Of a DNA stretch of 64,000 bases, positions 32,746-44,192 are shown piece by piece. This DNA comes from Halocafeteria seosinensis (lineage: Eukaryota > Sar > Bigyra > Bicosoecida), in assembly GCA_001687465.1 (NCBI GenBank), contig LVLI01000094.1, forward strand, positions 1 through 64,000, in the 5' to 3' direction. The notes under the pieces are model-generated. The model was not told the origin of the DNA and searched no databases. It was given only the letters and a program-made list of their open reading frames with translations. The position numbers were made by a program, and so were the translations under genes. Numbering within the stretch: the stretch's first letter is position 1; each line of letters begins with the position of its first letter.

Positions 32746-33550
32746 CCGGATGCAAGACGATCTGCACGCTCCTAACCTTGAGGAAAAGTGGAGTATGTGT
32801 CTATGCACCAGAATCCCGCAACAAGCAACTCAAAACAGAGCCTTCTCAACGATTAATATGGATGCGTCGATGAATAGCGACCAGACAGCCGTAATGCGGT
32901 GTAGGCAACAAATGCGGAAATGATAGTGTCACGAATACGCCGAGTCCAGCGTGTAGTCGCCGTAAGCAAAAGGGATGATTAGCCAGAGTATACCAATAAA
33001 GAACATGTGAAAGGGTTTACACGCTTCCCCAAACTAACTTGCGTACCGACCTATGGGGATAATCCTGTGGAGAGATCCACCGACACCTTGGGATGAGGTA
33101 AGGAGGTAATGCTATTCGAAGGATACGCGGACAAGGTAAGATAGTAGCTGGTGAGCCAAGGACAAAGAATGAATTCCGTGCGGCAACTCCCTTCGCTCTT
33201 TTCGGCTGGGATGTACGGATGGAGCAAGACTGAGGTTGGATACCAAGCGGTGTTTCAGTTTAATCAGCGGGAGCACGTACGGTGCATGCTTACTGATTGC
33301 TTACTGTGTCGGCTATTCGGGGTGCGCACGGATATACACAGCAACTTGCTACGGCTACTACATCTCAAAACTATAAAACTGCTTAATGAACATGTCACGA
33401 CTTAGTGTAGCCAGTGCGTACCAACTTCGTGGATCAAATGCATTATATTTCAACTTCTAATTCAATCGGAAGTCAGTGGAAGTGGCTAAGAGAAGTATCA
33501 GTAAGCTTTTCCATTAAACACGTGCACCGCAACAAGCACCAGATACAGTC
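32746..33550. other. Convergent spacer, nothing recognised
   Basis: This lies between the ends of JmjC copy 2 and TMBIM copy A. Short ORFs are present without recognisable motifs. No RNA gene was detected by eye. Confidence 0.55.
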
Positions 33551-34539
33551 TTATCGACGACCTCCGAGGATACGCAACAGGAAGAGGAATAGTTGAACTA
33601 CGTCAATATACAGTGACAAGGCAGCAATAACGTAGTCATCCACCCCAAATTTCATTTTCCGGTGTTTGCCCCCTACAATCAGCTGGGTATCATAGACAAT
33701 GAATGCGGAAAAAACGATAGCACCAAGTCCAGCATATACCAACCGTAGGGAAGGGATGAATATCGCGAGAATCCCAGTAATTATCAGCACCACGAGCAAA
33801 CTCATCATTATACCGGAAGCATTCGTAAAATCGATCTTCGTTTGCCAAGCGAAAGCAGTCAGGGCTAGAAAAACACCAATTGTAAGACCTAGAGCAATGA
33901 AAACGGTATCAGTGTCATAAAAGGACGATATCACTCCCACTAAATATGACTCGAGCAACCTGTGGTCGAATGCACAGGGGGAAAATCACTCAATATTTAC
34001 TATCCAGTCGCCAACACCAACGAGATACTTACGTGAACGCGGCTAAACAAATATAGTTCTGGGGATACGTCCGAGCAACCGTAGGACAGCATGCTAGTGC
34101 TATCAAAAATCCAATGGATAGTATCCAAGCCGAATAAAACATGGCAACATTTCCTTGCACATAGTCCTTTACAGCCTGGAAAGGAAAAGAAACGAAAAGT
34201 TCGCCAGTTCCAGTACCAACTGCGGGGTGGTCGAGGCGAACTCACGTCATTGAAGGTGAAGATAGCCGTAAGGCCAAATGTTACCGTCAACTGAAGTGTT
34301 AAAATACCATACACTTTGCGAATAAACCCCATTCGCACCATTTTATCCGCCTCCTCCAGCAATTGTCCGGCTGATAAGCGTTCGCGTTCATCCTCCTCCT
34401 GCGGTGGATACCCTCCAACTTCTGGATCGCGCGGTGGCACAACAACTGCTCCCGGAGTCGGCCTATACGCCGCCGGATATTGATCGGAGTACTGCATGGG
34501 GTAGCCATGATGCACTTCTTGGCCTTGTTTATTGTACAT
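33551..34539 (-). CDS. TMBIM/Lifeguard (Bax inhibitor-1 family) protein, copy A
   Basis: Three exons, 34246-34539, 34033-34175 and 33551-33959, encode 281 aa. The soluble Pro/Tyr/Gln-rich N-terminus is followed by KMVRMGFIRKVYGILTLQLT, the Lifeguard-type first membrane helix, then multiple TM helices. The signature end is DTQLIVGGKHRKMKFGVDDY with ALSLYIDVVQLFL. These ER/Golgi proteins act as pH-sensitive Ca2+ leak channels and suppress cell death. I chose the ATG at 34539 because MYNKQGQ aligns with the start of copy B (MQSKQGN). The frame stays open upstream to an acceptor-like TTTGTCACAG, so a longer N-terminus is possible. Confidence 0.85.
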
Positions 34540-35105
34540 GTTGGTGTTGGATGGAATGCGACCCCACCCTGGCGGACGCTGCGGCTGTTGGATATCTTCT
34601 CGCGGAATTATTGAGTTAAACACGTCGTCACTCTGTGACAAATATCTTGGTTCGGAGAGTGCACAGGTGGTATCAATACATACATATAGGGGACGCTATG
34701 GCTATTTTGCTTCTTCGAAGGATTCTGGCTTCTTCAACTTCAACGTACCAAGTACTTACTGTCCCAACGTGGCCAAAAACGTACTAGTCAGCGCTTTCGT
34801 ATAAAACCGTGTACGATGATACGGGAGTGGCTCAAGGCCGGACGGAAGGTCATGCTACAATCGCTTCTTCAAGGACTAAGTGGAGAAAAAACTTCACTTC
34901 CAGTAGGTGTATACATCTTAGCGTGCGGTGTGGAGATAGCTTTGCCAAGCGGAACGGATAACGCTTTCTACTGATACCCCCTACTCACAGAGTAAATGCA
35001 ATGCTGGTGACATCAGTTATCTTATTTGTGGCTGCATACTTGAGACATGTGTTTCATTTCATGCGTTATCATTCCCTTGTCACAAAATGTCGTCCTGGAA
35101 TTCCC
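34540..35105. other. Spacer between TMBIM copies
   Basis: Upstream region of copy A and 3' region of copy B. A GTAAGT with the matching acceptor near 34633 could mark a 5' UTR intron of copy A. Confidence 0.45.
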
Positions 35106-36130
35106 TTAGCGACGGTCTCCAATAAGACGCAAAATATACAAGAAAAGTTGCACCACGTCAATGTATAACGACAGGGCAGCCAGCACATAGTCATCGACAG
35201 TAAACTGTAACTGGCGGTGTTCGCCTCCCAAAATCAATTGAGTGTCAAACACTATGAACCCCGAAAAGAGTAGAGCCCCCAGGGAGGCATACACCAAACG
35301 TAACGAGGGGATAAACAGAGACAATATACCAGTGAATAGTAGGAGAGCAAGGAAACTCGTCATCAGGCCTGATGCTGCTGTAAAATCGGTCTTCGTTTGC
35401 CAAGCGAACACCGTTAAGGCCAAGAAGACACTTATTGTAAGTCCCAATGCCAGTAAGACAGTGTCTGTCTGATAGAAAGAGGAAACGACTCCAACCAAGT
35501 ATGATTCAAATAGCCTGCAGAGAACACACCGGAATATAAAAGTGACGTCGCGTCAAACAGCACGTCTTAAACGGTTGTAAGGACCTACGTGAACGCTCCG
35601 AGACAGATATAGTTTTGAGGGTAGGTGCGAGCAACCTGAGGGAAACATGACAGAGTGAGCAAGAAGCCAATGGATAGGATCCATGCTGAGAAGAACATTC
35701 CCAAACTCTCTTGAGCAACGCTTCGAAGCGCCTGCAAATCACGCATGGAATAAGACTTTAATTGTGCTAACGTCTAACTGATGAGTAATACACTCACCTC
35801 GTTGAAGGTGAATATGCAAGTAATGCCGAAAGTGACGGTCAGTTGGACCGTCAAGATACCATACACTTTCCGAATAAATCCCATGCGAACAACTTTGTCG
35901 GCTTGATCTATACGCTGTGCACCATTGGAAGTTAATGGCACTCCATCGTTATCGTGCTCTTTATGCCCATATCGCCCAAGTTCTGGGTCCTCCGAGAGTG
36001 GAGCCGTATCACTGGCTTTGGGAGTATTTCGTCCGCCATCTGTATAAGGCTCGAACTCGTCGGATGCGGCCTTTGACCCCTGCGAGATCGGCTGGCCGTA
36101 GGCCATTTTGTTTCCTTGTTTGCTTTGCAT
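35106..36130 (-). CDS. TMBIM/Lifeguard (Bax inhibitor-1 family) protein, copy B
   Basis: Three exons, 35798-36130, 35589-35731 and 35106-35514, encode 294 aa. Exons 2 and 3 have exactly the same lengths as in copy A (143 and 409 nt). The core is highly similar (KVVRMGFIRKVYGILTVQLT; DTQLILGGEHRQLQFTVDDY; ALSLYIDVVQLFLYILR). The N-terminal cytosolic tail is unrelated apart from the first residues and is acidic rather than Pro/Tyr-rich, so the two copies may be regulated or localised differently. The pair is a head-to-tail tandem duplication. It is divergent from the R3H gene at 36596. Confidence 0.88.
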
Positions 36131-36595
36131 GGTCGTCGAATGTGCGCGGTCCGTTGCTTTTTAATGTGAGCTACCAACGCAACGACGTCGCTTGTTTGGT
36201 CTCGCCAATAACTTTTCTCTGCCGTAGAATTCAATTGCTCAACCTTAATGCTGCTGTGCTCTCAGAACGCACTCGTGAGCGCGGCAATGAAACTTACGGT
36301 CTCCAACAGCTGATACGGTACGGGTGTATCTTACACAACAACCTCTTATGCGCCATGGACCATGGACCATGGTGTTCGTGCCTTACCAGTAAGTTGTTGA
36401 AGCGACGGTTGTCTCTGGCTTGTGAAGATGCCTACCACACAGCGTAAACGCTGCTTGTCATGTAATTTTAAGAGCATTGTTGTGAGTAAGAGTGCATAAG
36501 CACTTGTGGGGTGGATTCATTAGTCGCTTCGGCTGTGTGTGGAACGAAAGCGCCGCCTATTGATCGAGCGGGGATTTACAGCACAGCAAATAACG
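36131..36595. other. Head-to-head spacer, TMBIM copy B and R3H gene
   Basis: It contains three overlapping-spaced CCATGG sites at about 36353-36372 (CCATGGACCATGGACCATGG). Otherwise nothing is recognised; a promoter region for both genes is inferred. Confidence 0.5.
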
Positions 36596-38018
36596 ATGTC
36601 TTCCCCGCTACAGCGACCCTCAGACACTACTACACAGACGACCGGTGGGTCTCAACAAGACACATCAACGCCTCCTCCCAGATCGTCCTCGACGGGAGTG
36701 TATACGCCCTCCTATCCGGCAACAGATGGTACGTAAGGAGAGGGATGATATGCACATATTCTTACCTATACTTCAACTTGGGTAACTTATTCATACAGAG
36801 CCATTGGCGCCGCCAGCACCACGGTTGACTGGGAATGCAGCTTTGCCAGCCGAAGGCAAGAGGCGCTCGACCACCCCGCACGAAAGGTCAGCCTCTGCTG
36901 GACGCCAGGTGGCCCTGGAAGCACAACAGCACCGGAGCAAGTCTCCCGCGTATGGTATAAAGAATGCCGGAGGTCGACCCACCTCTGGTTCCAGAGGTGG
37001 CCGTGGTATGGGAAGGAGGAAGGCAAGGCGATGGGTGAATGACAATCTGTTGGGCTCTGCCATGTTGTCTCACCTAACACCGGAACAACTGGCAGAGGAG
37101 ATGGAGAGCCTCGACATTGGTGAACATAATCATAGTACAGCCCTGGCCGACCTCTTAGAAATATCACCGGAGGCTGTATCCGCGTTCCGTTCTTGTAAAG
37201 GAGGTCCGACGGAAAGTATGGATGCAACAAAGAAGAGCAATATTACGGGGAAGCTCAAGAGCTTTAATGGCATTAGCCATAAAAGTGGTCCCCTCGCACG
37301 CTTCCAAGGTACGCACGCACCTAGTAACCGAGCTTCCTTTTGCTTGGTATCATGTTAATGATATATTACAGGCGCTGCATACAAGTTTTCTCGCTTAGAC
37401 AGACGATTGCGCGCTGAACTACAAAATGAAATCAGTCGGGCGTATGTCAGTTTGAAGTACGCCGAAGATCCGTGGGAAGCTTTGTGGGTAAAAAACATGG
37501 AAGATTTCATCACTCGCTTTAACAATGTGCGTGAAACTTTCTCATTCGACTTTTGCATGCTTCTCATCATCGTTTTCTCTCTCGTACACTCTCTTTGTTT
37601 GCAGGACGGAGGCTGCGACGTGGTTCCTTCGACCTTACTGGGAAGTTTACAAGAAGAACCTCATGCCCGCAGAGATGCTGATGCTGGCCTGGTATTGAGA
37701 CTCATTTTCGATGAACCATATTACCGACTACTTTCGCATGGCATTTGCCAGTTTCACGGGCTAAACACACGAAGTGCTAACACCAAGAGTGGGAAGCGGG
37801 TTATGTACATCACCCAGTCTAAGCATCGTAACGAAGAGGATGATGAGCAGCTCAGTTTGACAGAATACTTGGTGGCTCTTCGAGAGGCAGAGGAAGCTAG
37901 GAAGGAAACCCAGGAACGCCAATATGTCCGCAGAGGTAATGAAGAACAGTATCGGGACGATTACGTGCTCCCGGAGCACTACAAGGAGAGGGATGCTTCG
38001 GAATACGTGGTGATTTAA
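36596..38018 (+). CDS. R3H-domain protein, R3HDM4-like
   Basis: Four exons, 36596-36728, 36799-37308, 37372-37526 and 37605-38018, encode 403 aa. The N-terminus is Ser/Pro-rich. The middle (RKARRWVNDNLLGSAMLSHL…SLKYAEDPWEALWVKNME) fits the R3H-associated N-terminal domain. The R3H domain near residues 290-330 carries the R-x3-H motif (YYRLLSHGICQFHGL), which binds single-stranded nucleic acid. The C-terminus is acidic and charged. The junction of exons 3 and 4 is the least certain, because the sequence just after it (GGCDVVPSTLLGSLQEE) is not a part of the domain I recognise. Confidence 0.75.
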
Positions 38019-38145
38019 GGTTTTCAATGCAGCTTTTCTCGCACATTCAACGCGATGAATAACTGAGTTTGATAGCGATAGGGTTAGCAAATTCTTGGGT
38101 ACAAGCATAGTCTTAATTTTTCTGGTACGATAACAACACACACTT

Positions 38146-40049
38146 CTAAATACGGACTTGATACTGGCCCGCTCGAGTAACGTATCTAACCCATTTAGTC
38201 ACCTCCGGATTGCTCTTTTCGTGCACCTTACAGGATCGAACCTGTAGTCCCGACGAGGTGAACATTGGTACCTGTATTTTTCAAAGGGGCAAACAACATG
38301 AATCAATAGCACTGACAAGGTCTACACCGCCACCATCCCACAACCTACCTGGAACTCTGCGGTAATTGGTGGCTTTGACCACTGTTTCTTGGTAGTCGTG
38401 CGTATGAGCGAAATGTCAGCGTGCAGAGTGGCCTCAGTCTTTCCTGGGAATTTCCTAATGCGCCAGACAATTGCCCTCTGTTCTGGCTGATACTTTGCTC
38501 TTCCAATGCTAGAGACAATCCGGGCACGGGCGGTGGATGGTGGTGTCTGGAAAGTGAGGAAACCCAAAAGCTATGTTCAGGGGGCAACGAGGAAAGGGAA
38601 CAGGCGCAGTACAACTTACAGGTATTTTGATAACAAGATTCACTCCGTTCAACTGCTCGCTGAAGGGAGCAACCACCTTGACATCCGCAGATACTAGCTC
38701 AGGTCCTCTTTCTTCTACTACCGGTAGAATTCGGAACGGAATCTGTATACCGCTACTGATTCGGTACCGCATAAGCTCAAATTCCCCGTCCGGAGGAACA
38801 AACGTGATCGTTCTGTCCGTGTCAAATTTACCCAGTTGTACACAGCGGTGAAAGCTGACATCCTCTAGCTCTACGCTTTTCTGGCTCTTGCCCCTGTTAC
38901 TCTCGAGCTGTAGCTTGTCGTTCAATCCTAATTTGCAGTCAGGCATGCCGCTAAGGAGCGCCTTCAACACAACTTTGCCTGTGACATCACTACGCAACAA
39001 GTTGCCACTAGTGGACACTAGAATATTCACCGACTCTAAGACGTCAATAAAGATTTCATTCTTCTTGTATACGATGCCCTCGCGTCGCCTGCACACAACA
39101 AACAAAAGAAGCCGTTATACACGGCGCCTTCCCCACATGCACCTATTAGTTAACTTACCAGTCTCGTTTACCGGTGATAGTAGAGGTAATTTTCTTCTGT
39201 TCTGAAACTTCATTAGGTGTTTGTTGTTTACCCAAGTTAATGTACAGTTTGAGTACGTCGAATGCGCATGTTTGGGGATATCCGAAGTCTAGGACCTCTG
39301 CGGGTAAAAAAAGAAGAAAAAACAAAAAAGCCACCCAACAGGTCACATAGATACGCCACTTAAAATATCGTGCTCCAACATTGCGTGACAACGTACCATC
39401 AAGCAATTCGTATACCAATGTAAAGTTGTCCCGCAGCGATTCTTCGTCAAAGTCTGGACCAAAGTATCCTTTTAAGACTTCTACCATGGCGTAGAGGAAG
39501 CGGAAGACCATGATTGAGTTGGCATTAGAGCGAGTGACGGCAACAAGAAAGATATCTTTATGGCGTGTATAGAGAAATGTGTTGCCTTCAATACTGCGCA
39601 CAGGAGCGGAAGATCCCGTATTCTTGTTGGTTATCACTTGCACTCGGAACGCCGCCGCCGCTGAGGTAGACACATCGTCCCTGCACATTCATTCAAATGC
39701 AACACCACGTCAGCGCACTATCGACCACGAAAAATAAGACGTGTGTGATGAAATAAGAGTTTGGTTGCACCAAGATAGATAGATAGATACGGCTGTTTTT
39801 CTCCCCTGTTTTCCACCTCTTACGGGCCCCAGAAGAGACCTCATCCAACGCAATGGGTATCCATTGTGCCCCTTTAGTCTATTTAAGGTGGATACGACTC
39901 TTCATACGCATTGGGGGAAGCAAGATGTGCTCTTTTCCATGGAGCAACCACCCGCGTTCCGATGGAATACGGCCTTTATATACGTACCTGTAGAGTCGCG
40001 AGAGGATCACATCCCCACGCTGGTTGACAAAGAAGAGCCCAGAGATCAT
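38146..40049 (-). CDS. AP2M1: AP-2 complex medium (mu) subunit
   Basis: Six exons on the minus strand: 39988-40049, 39397-39680, 39159-39297, 38620-39088, 38349-38546 and 38146-38271, encoding 425 aa with all phases matching. The longin domain starts MISGLFFVNQRGDVILSRLY. The linker has EVLDFGYPQ and the phosphorylated-Thr region STITGKRDWRREG (Thr156 region of animal mu2). The mu homology domain shows NEIFIDVLESVN, LSGMPDCKLGLND and FVPPDGEFELMRYR. The end is TKWVRYVTRAGQYQVRI. AP-2 mu binds YxxPhi cargo signals and PIP2 during clathrin-mediated endocytosis at the plasma membrane. It is closer to plant and animal mu2 than to mu1. Intron 1 (about 307 nt, 39681-39987) is unusually long here and holds a short GATA run. 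Confidence 0.93.
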
Positions 40050-40417
40050 ATTCGGTCGTCCAGATTGGGAGTAGTCGATGTCTAGGTGCTCATAGGGGTA
40101 ATCAAACGCGAAGGGGGAAAAGCAGTTCTCCCCTTTTCTCCCCCCTATCCGGGCGCTCAGCCCGGAGGGAGAGGAAGTCAGCCCGGATTATTTTCCATAG
40201 GTTTGGTAAAACTAATGAGTATTTGCTCCTATACATACACGGTTTTGGCGGTCACAGGTAGGTACTTTTCTTGGCGGATAAACAGTAGTCGTGCGCTGTG
40301 GTGGCCGAAACCTGAAGAGGGGGTGGTCATTCATCATGTTGATGGATGAGGTGATTTCCCCTCATCATCAAGTGTACCAAATCATCCCCTAAGAGGACGA
40401 AGGTCGAGTCCACTGCC
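40050..40417. promoter_or_regulatory. Head-to-head spacer, AP2M1 and TOM1/GPR137-like gene
   Basis: It contains a GGGGGAAAAG / CTTTTCTCCCCCC near-inverted repeat (40113-40147) and a TCCGGGC-GCTCA-GCCCGGA stem (about 40154-40172). A bidirectional promoter is an inference from layout. Confidence 0.45.
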
Positions 40418-41704
40418 ATGGGCCTGGATTCGCAAGAAGATGCCGTCCTTATCGTGCTACTCGTTCTATATGTTGGCCTCTTGGGGTATACCAACTACCA
40501 GATGTTGCGTCTGTGGACTCGGAAACACAAGATTGTGAGCTATCGAATGGTACGTCATGGCCTTGTGCAAGCAAGGTTAAGGTTCATAGGACTTACTTTA
40601 TACTGTACTACAACTAGTACAGGGATTTTGTGTCGGAGTGGCACTGTGGTCGGCTCTCCGAGTGGCGTACTGGATTATGCTACTGGTTGGGGGTGACGAT
40701 TTGGCGTCGTCCCTTGGCAGTATGCTACTGTTTTGGCTACCACAAGCATTTCAGTTCGGAGTCTTTGGGCTATTGACTATTTTCTACTTGAAACTTACCC
40801 ACCGAAGCAATTGGAGGAGGCACTGGAAAGTACCCACTTTCACCACGTATTCGATTGGAGTAACCATATTGGTATGCCTCGAAATTCTGTCGGCGTGCTT
40901 CGCTGTCAACAGCAACGCAACCCCAAGTCAAGTGAATAGTGTTGCAACAAGTGGACTATTTGCAGTCCTTGGGTGCTCATATGTGTAGGTTCGCGACTGA
41001 AGTGTGTCCTGGTTTGACCTGATTTTGTGGACCCCTCCTTGTTTTGATGCAGCTACTTTGCCTACCGAATTCATAAGCTCAAGCCTTCCGAATACCAACG
41101 CATGTTTGCTTTACGCCCTACAACTATTGTTGTCACGAACGTCGTTTTATCCGTAGTATTTTTGTCCAGGGCTGCATTTGATCTCGTATCGGGACTAGGC
41201 GCCGTCACCATATCGCTTCCCCCAACGAGTGCAAAAGAGCAGGCTGCTGTGTTTGCCGGATTTACTGGGTGGGAAATTCTCCCCATTTTATTATTGTTTT
41301 TAACACTGGCCACAGAAAGGGAAGGAAGGGAAGCAACGCCAGCTCCCCGCCCATCATTCGGAATCTTTGGTGTCATTGAGGAGGCCGAGAAGGAAACTGC
41401 AGAACAGGGGAAGTGGGACTTCGAGCTACACGGAAAAGACAACGAGACGAACGAGGCTCTGGCAGAAAATGGTGCATTTACTCCTCTTGTCCGGGGTGGA
41501 CGCTCGCGACGACTAAATGGAAATAGTCTTTCAGTGCCACCTTCGGCTTACACTGGTGACACCGAGAGTCGGGTCACTTCTTACAGTTTTGTATACGAAA
41601 GCGGTGACATGGCTCACGCGATGCATGAAGCGTTGCTGAGGCAGCAGCAAGAAGAAGATGTGAACTCGGTCGAGACGAAAAGTCAACGAAGTGATAACGG
41701 GTAA
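40418..41704 (+). CDS. Seven-TM protein, TOM1/THH1/GPR137-like
   Basis: Three exons, 40418-40549, 40623-40984 and 41053-41704, encode 381 aa. About seven hydrophobic helices are visible: residues 9-27 (VLIVLLVLYVGLLGYTNY), about 50-65 (VALWSALRVAYWIMLLV), a pair in exon 2, about 145-165 (SIGVTILVCLEILSACF), and two in exon 3 ending with GWEILPILLLFLTLA. The order and the motif LWSALRVAYW match the DUF1084 family (plant TOM1/THH1, animal GPR137), tonoplast/lysosomal membrane proteins. GPR137 proteins act in mTORC1 signalling. The cytosolic C-tail of about 130 residues is acidic and Ser-rich. Confidence 0.75.
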
Positions 41705-42126
41705 AGCAGGTTGATTGTGCAAAGAAGAGCGGCCTTCGGTTGGAAAAAAAAAAAGAAAAAGGTGAGCGTCGTGGCTAAAACGATTCCACTGGCTACCACT
41801 TGGCCAAGCGTTACTTAGCCCGTGGGAAAGTTGCCTCCAAGACTGGTGAAGACTTCAAGTGTCAGCCAGAAATGTAGAAGTGCTCCATGGATACAACCTC
41901 TTCTGCCGAGTCCACTTGCAGAAGAACAGCCCTGTCCCCTCCTGGGGATAGCGGTTTACGTATTAAGCGAAGAGCAACATACATACAAGCAGATGTGTGC
42001 ATTTGTCGGGTTTTGTAACTAGGTCATAGTGAGATGCTCTTTGACGGTAAACGCCACCACGGGTGGGTCCAAAGTCCACGTCGCCCCCTTTTCTACTCAG
42101 CACACAATTCAGGAAGGATAGAAGCA
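41705..42126. other. Convergent spacer, nothing recognised
   Basis: It has an A-rich run near 41742-41760 and otherwise no feature. It presumably holds the 3' UTRs of the TOM1-like and vanin-like genes. Confidence 0.55.
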
Positions 42127-43876
42127 TCAATTCATATTCGTAGTGTATAAGACTGCAGAGGTTATCCAAGTATCTCTCCCAGGAGACATCTGCATTTCAT
42201 AGTAATTGAGGCCGTGTTCAACATGCGATGAGAGGTTCATGGCACTTGTATAGTCGAAAGAAGTTCCGTTTGAGGAAAGTGCCATGGGGAAGACGGGAGA
42301 ATAAGAGAATGCTCCTTGTAAAGCAAAGCGGGAAAACTGCGAACCGGAGAAGCCAGGGATCGGTAATTTCTTGCCCGAGCAATCTGACGAAGGACACACT
42401 GCAACGGAACAGAGCTGGGCAGGAAGCAAAGGATCAAAGTAATATCCGTTAAGCGCAATCAATGCAAATGTTGGTCTATTCCCGGGCGAGCGGATGCTAT
42501 AGTCCACAGAACACGAGAGATTGCCATGGGTGACATTGGCAATCCCGGATGGTTGTTCCTCGATGTTGAAGCTCTTTAGGCTATAAACGCCCGAAGGTTG
42601 TCTAGGACCGCGCAGCGCTTGCCGTTTATCTTTGCCACTGTATGCATCTTGTTTAAGTGAGTTTCTAAGTACCGACGGTTGTTTTGGGAGTTTGGCCATC
42701 ATCAATTTTGGTTGCTGGTAATCATTCATAACGAACGTAGTGTTGAGTGGCACTCCTCGAGAGTATATACCAGAGCCGGAGTGTAGATAACTATAGCCGA
42801 CGTTCGAAGCAATTAGATTGGCGTCAAGAGTTTGTGATACCGCTTGTTGAATCTGTGTTGCCGATATGAGCGGATAGGATCCATCGTTGTTCCAGTACGT
42901 AGAAAATACGAAATTGTTGATACCCAATTGCGTATGAAGCTCTATGGGTGGGGCATGAAAGAAAATATCAAAGCAAATGAACTGTCCAAAGCGCACCCCG
43001 AAATCCGTATCAAAGTATTTTAGTGTCGGTCGATCCGGTGGTTCATCGAATATCTGCAGCCGGGGAAGATCTTCTGCGTGATGCGCTACCTATCCCTTCC
43101 GACGCAAGAGACACTTACTTTGGCTTCTCCCACATATAAGTGGTTTTTGTTGTAGTGACTGAGTATTTCTCCTGTACTACCAAATGCTACTTGCGTATTA
43201 AACTGATAGTGTCCTCCCTGAGGACATGTAGGGTTCTGAGCGGAACAACTCTGGCTGAGGGCAACATCTACCACCAACGTCAAGCGCATGCCTCTGGCGA
43301 CGCAAGACGTCTGCAACACGTGTATAACGAATCCACTAATTTGCGTAGCATGTACTGTACACTGACGAGCTGACTTACCTTGTATAACGTCGGGGAAGCT
43401 CCATCCTTCGAACTCGATTCCACAACGGTGGTGAATTCTTGGTACGCCTGCTTTTTTTTCGCTGGATCACTACTACGCGTCATAGTCTCCAATTCCTGTG
43501 CGGTTCGGAGCGCCATAGAAGCATTACAAATCTCAGTCTGTTCGGCGGAAAACGTCTGCAGATAGGGTTCCACACTGCTGCGTTGGGTAAAGGGGAAGCC
43601 GGAAAGTCCTTGCTCGGGAAGCACCAGAATCTGAGCTCCATGGTCTTTCGCCTCCACAAGGAATTCACTTAAACTCGCCAAGTTCTTCAGCATCTGCCGA
43701 TTCGCCTCCATGGGTGACGGCACGGGCTGCTCGTGCAGCGTCTGAGGAGCGTACTGTATGGAAGCTCCCACATACGTGTGGCTGGAATCGTCCCCGAGAC
43801 CCACAACATGTGGACAGAGCACTGCCGCGAATAATACCACGGCGGTGGCGATCTCAGCACTACACGAGACACTCAT
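42127..43876 (-). CDS. Vanin/biotinidase-like secreted amidase
   Basis: Three exons, 43379-43876, 43119-43310 and 42127-43053, encode 538 aa. The signal peptide is residues 1-26. The nitrilase-fold catalytic triad is complete: Glu88 (LVLPEQG), Lys221 (YNKNHLY) and Cys257 (FICFDIFFH). The C-terminal about 200 residues form the extra domain seen in vanins (HGNLSCSVDYSI…FALIALNGYYFDP). N-glycosylation-type sites are frequent. Vanins hydrolyse pantetheine to pantothenate and cysteamine; biotinidase releases biotin. The sequence does not decide between them. For intron 2 I chose the acceptor at 43054-43059 because it alone keeps frame into IFDEPPDRP; three other AGs upstream do not. Confidence 0.85.
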
Positions 43877-44192
43877 TTTCAAAACGACAGACAAGTCAAT
43901 TGACAATCCATTTTGACGCTCATGTCTATGTCTGTCCGTGGTATGGAGTTCCACCAATGTCCTCAAGCGAGAAGTCAACGATGTCGGTTCAAGACTAGAA
44001 GGAACTTTGAAACTGATGGGAGACTATAGAACACGAGAATGTAACACGAACTTACTTCATAAACGTGCACAGAGAAAAGGAAATGTGAATAGCCAAAACG
44101 GTGATGAGAACTTGGAAATTGCGTTGTAACACAATGCATAATGGAACAGTTATGATAATTGTTTTTGTACATTCAAAATTGTCAACTCATCA
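43877..44192. other. Tandem spacer, vanin promoter and Tudor gene 3' end
   Basis: No feature is recognised. Both flanking genes are on the minus strand, so this holds the vanin-like gene's upstream region. Confidence 0.5.

Noticed and set aside
38225-38275. tRNA-like B-box (GGTTCGATCC)
   Set aside because: It lies inside the last AP2M1 exon, where the frame is conserved in the family, and no matching A-box or acceptor stem is present.
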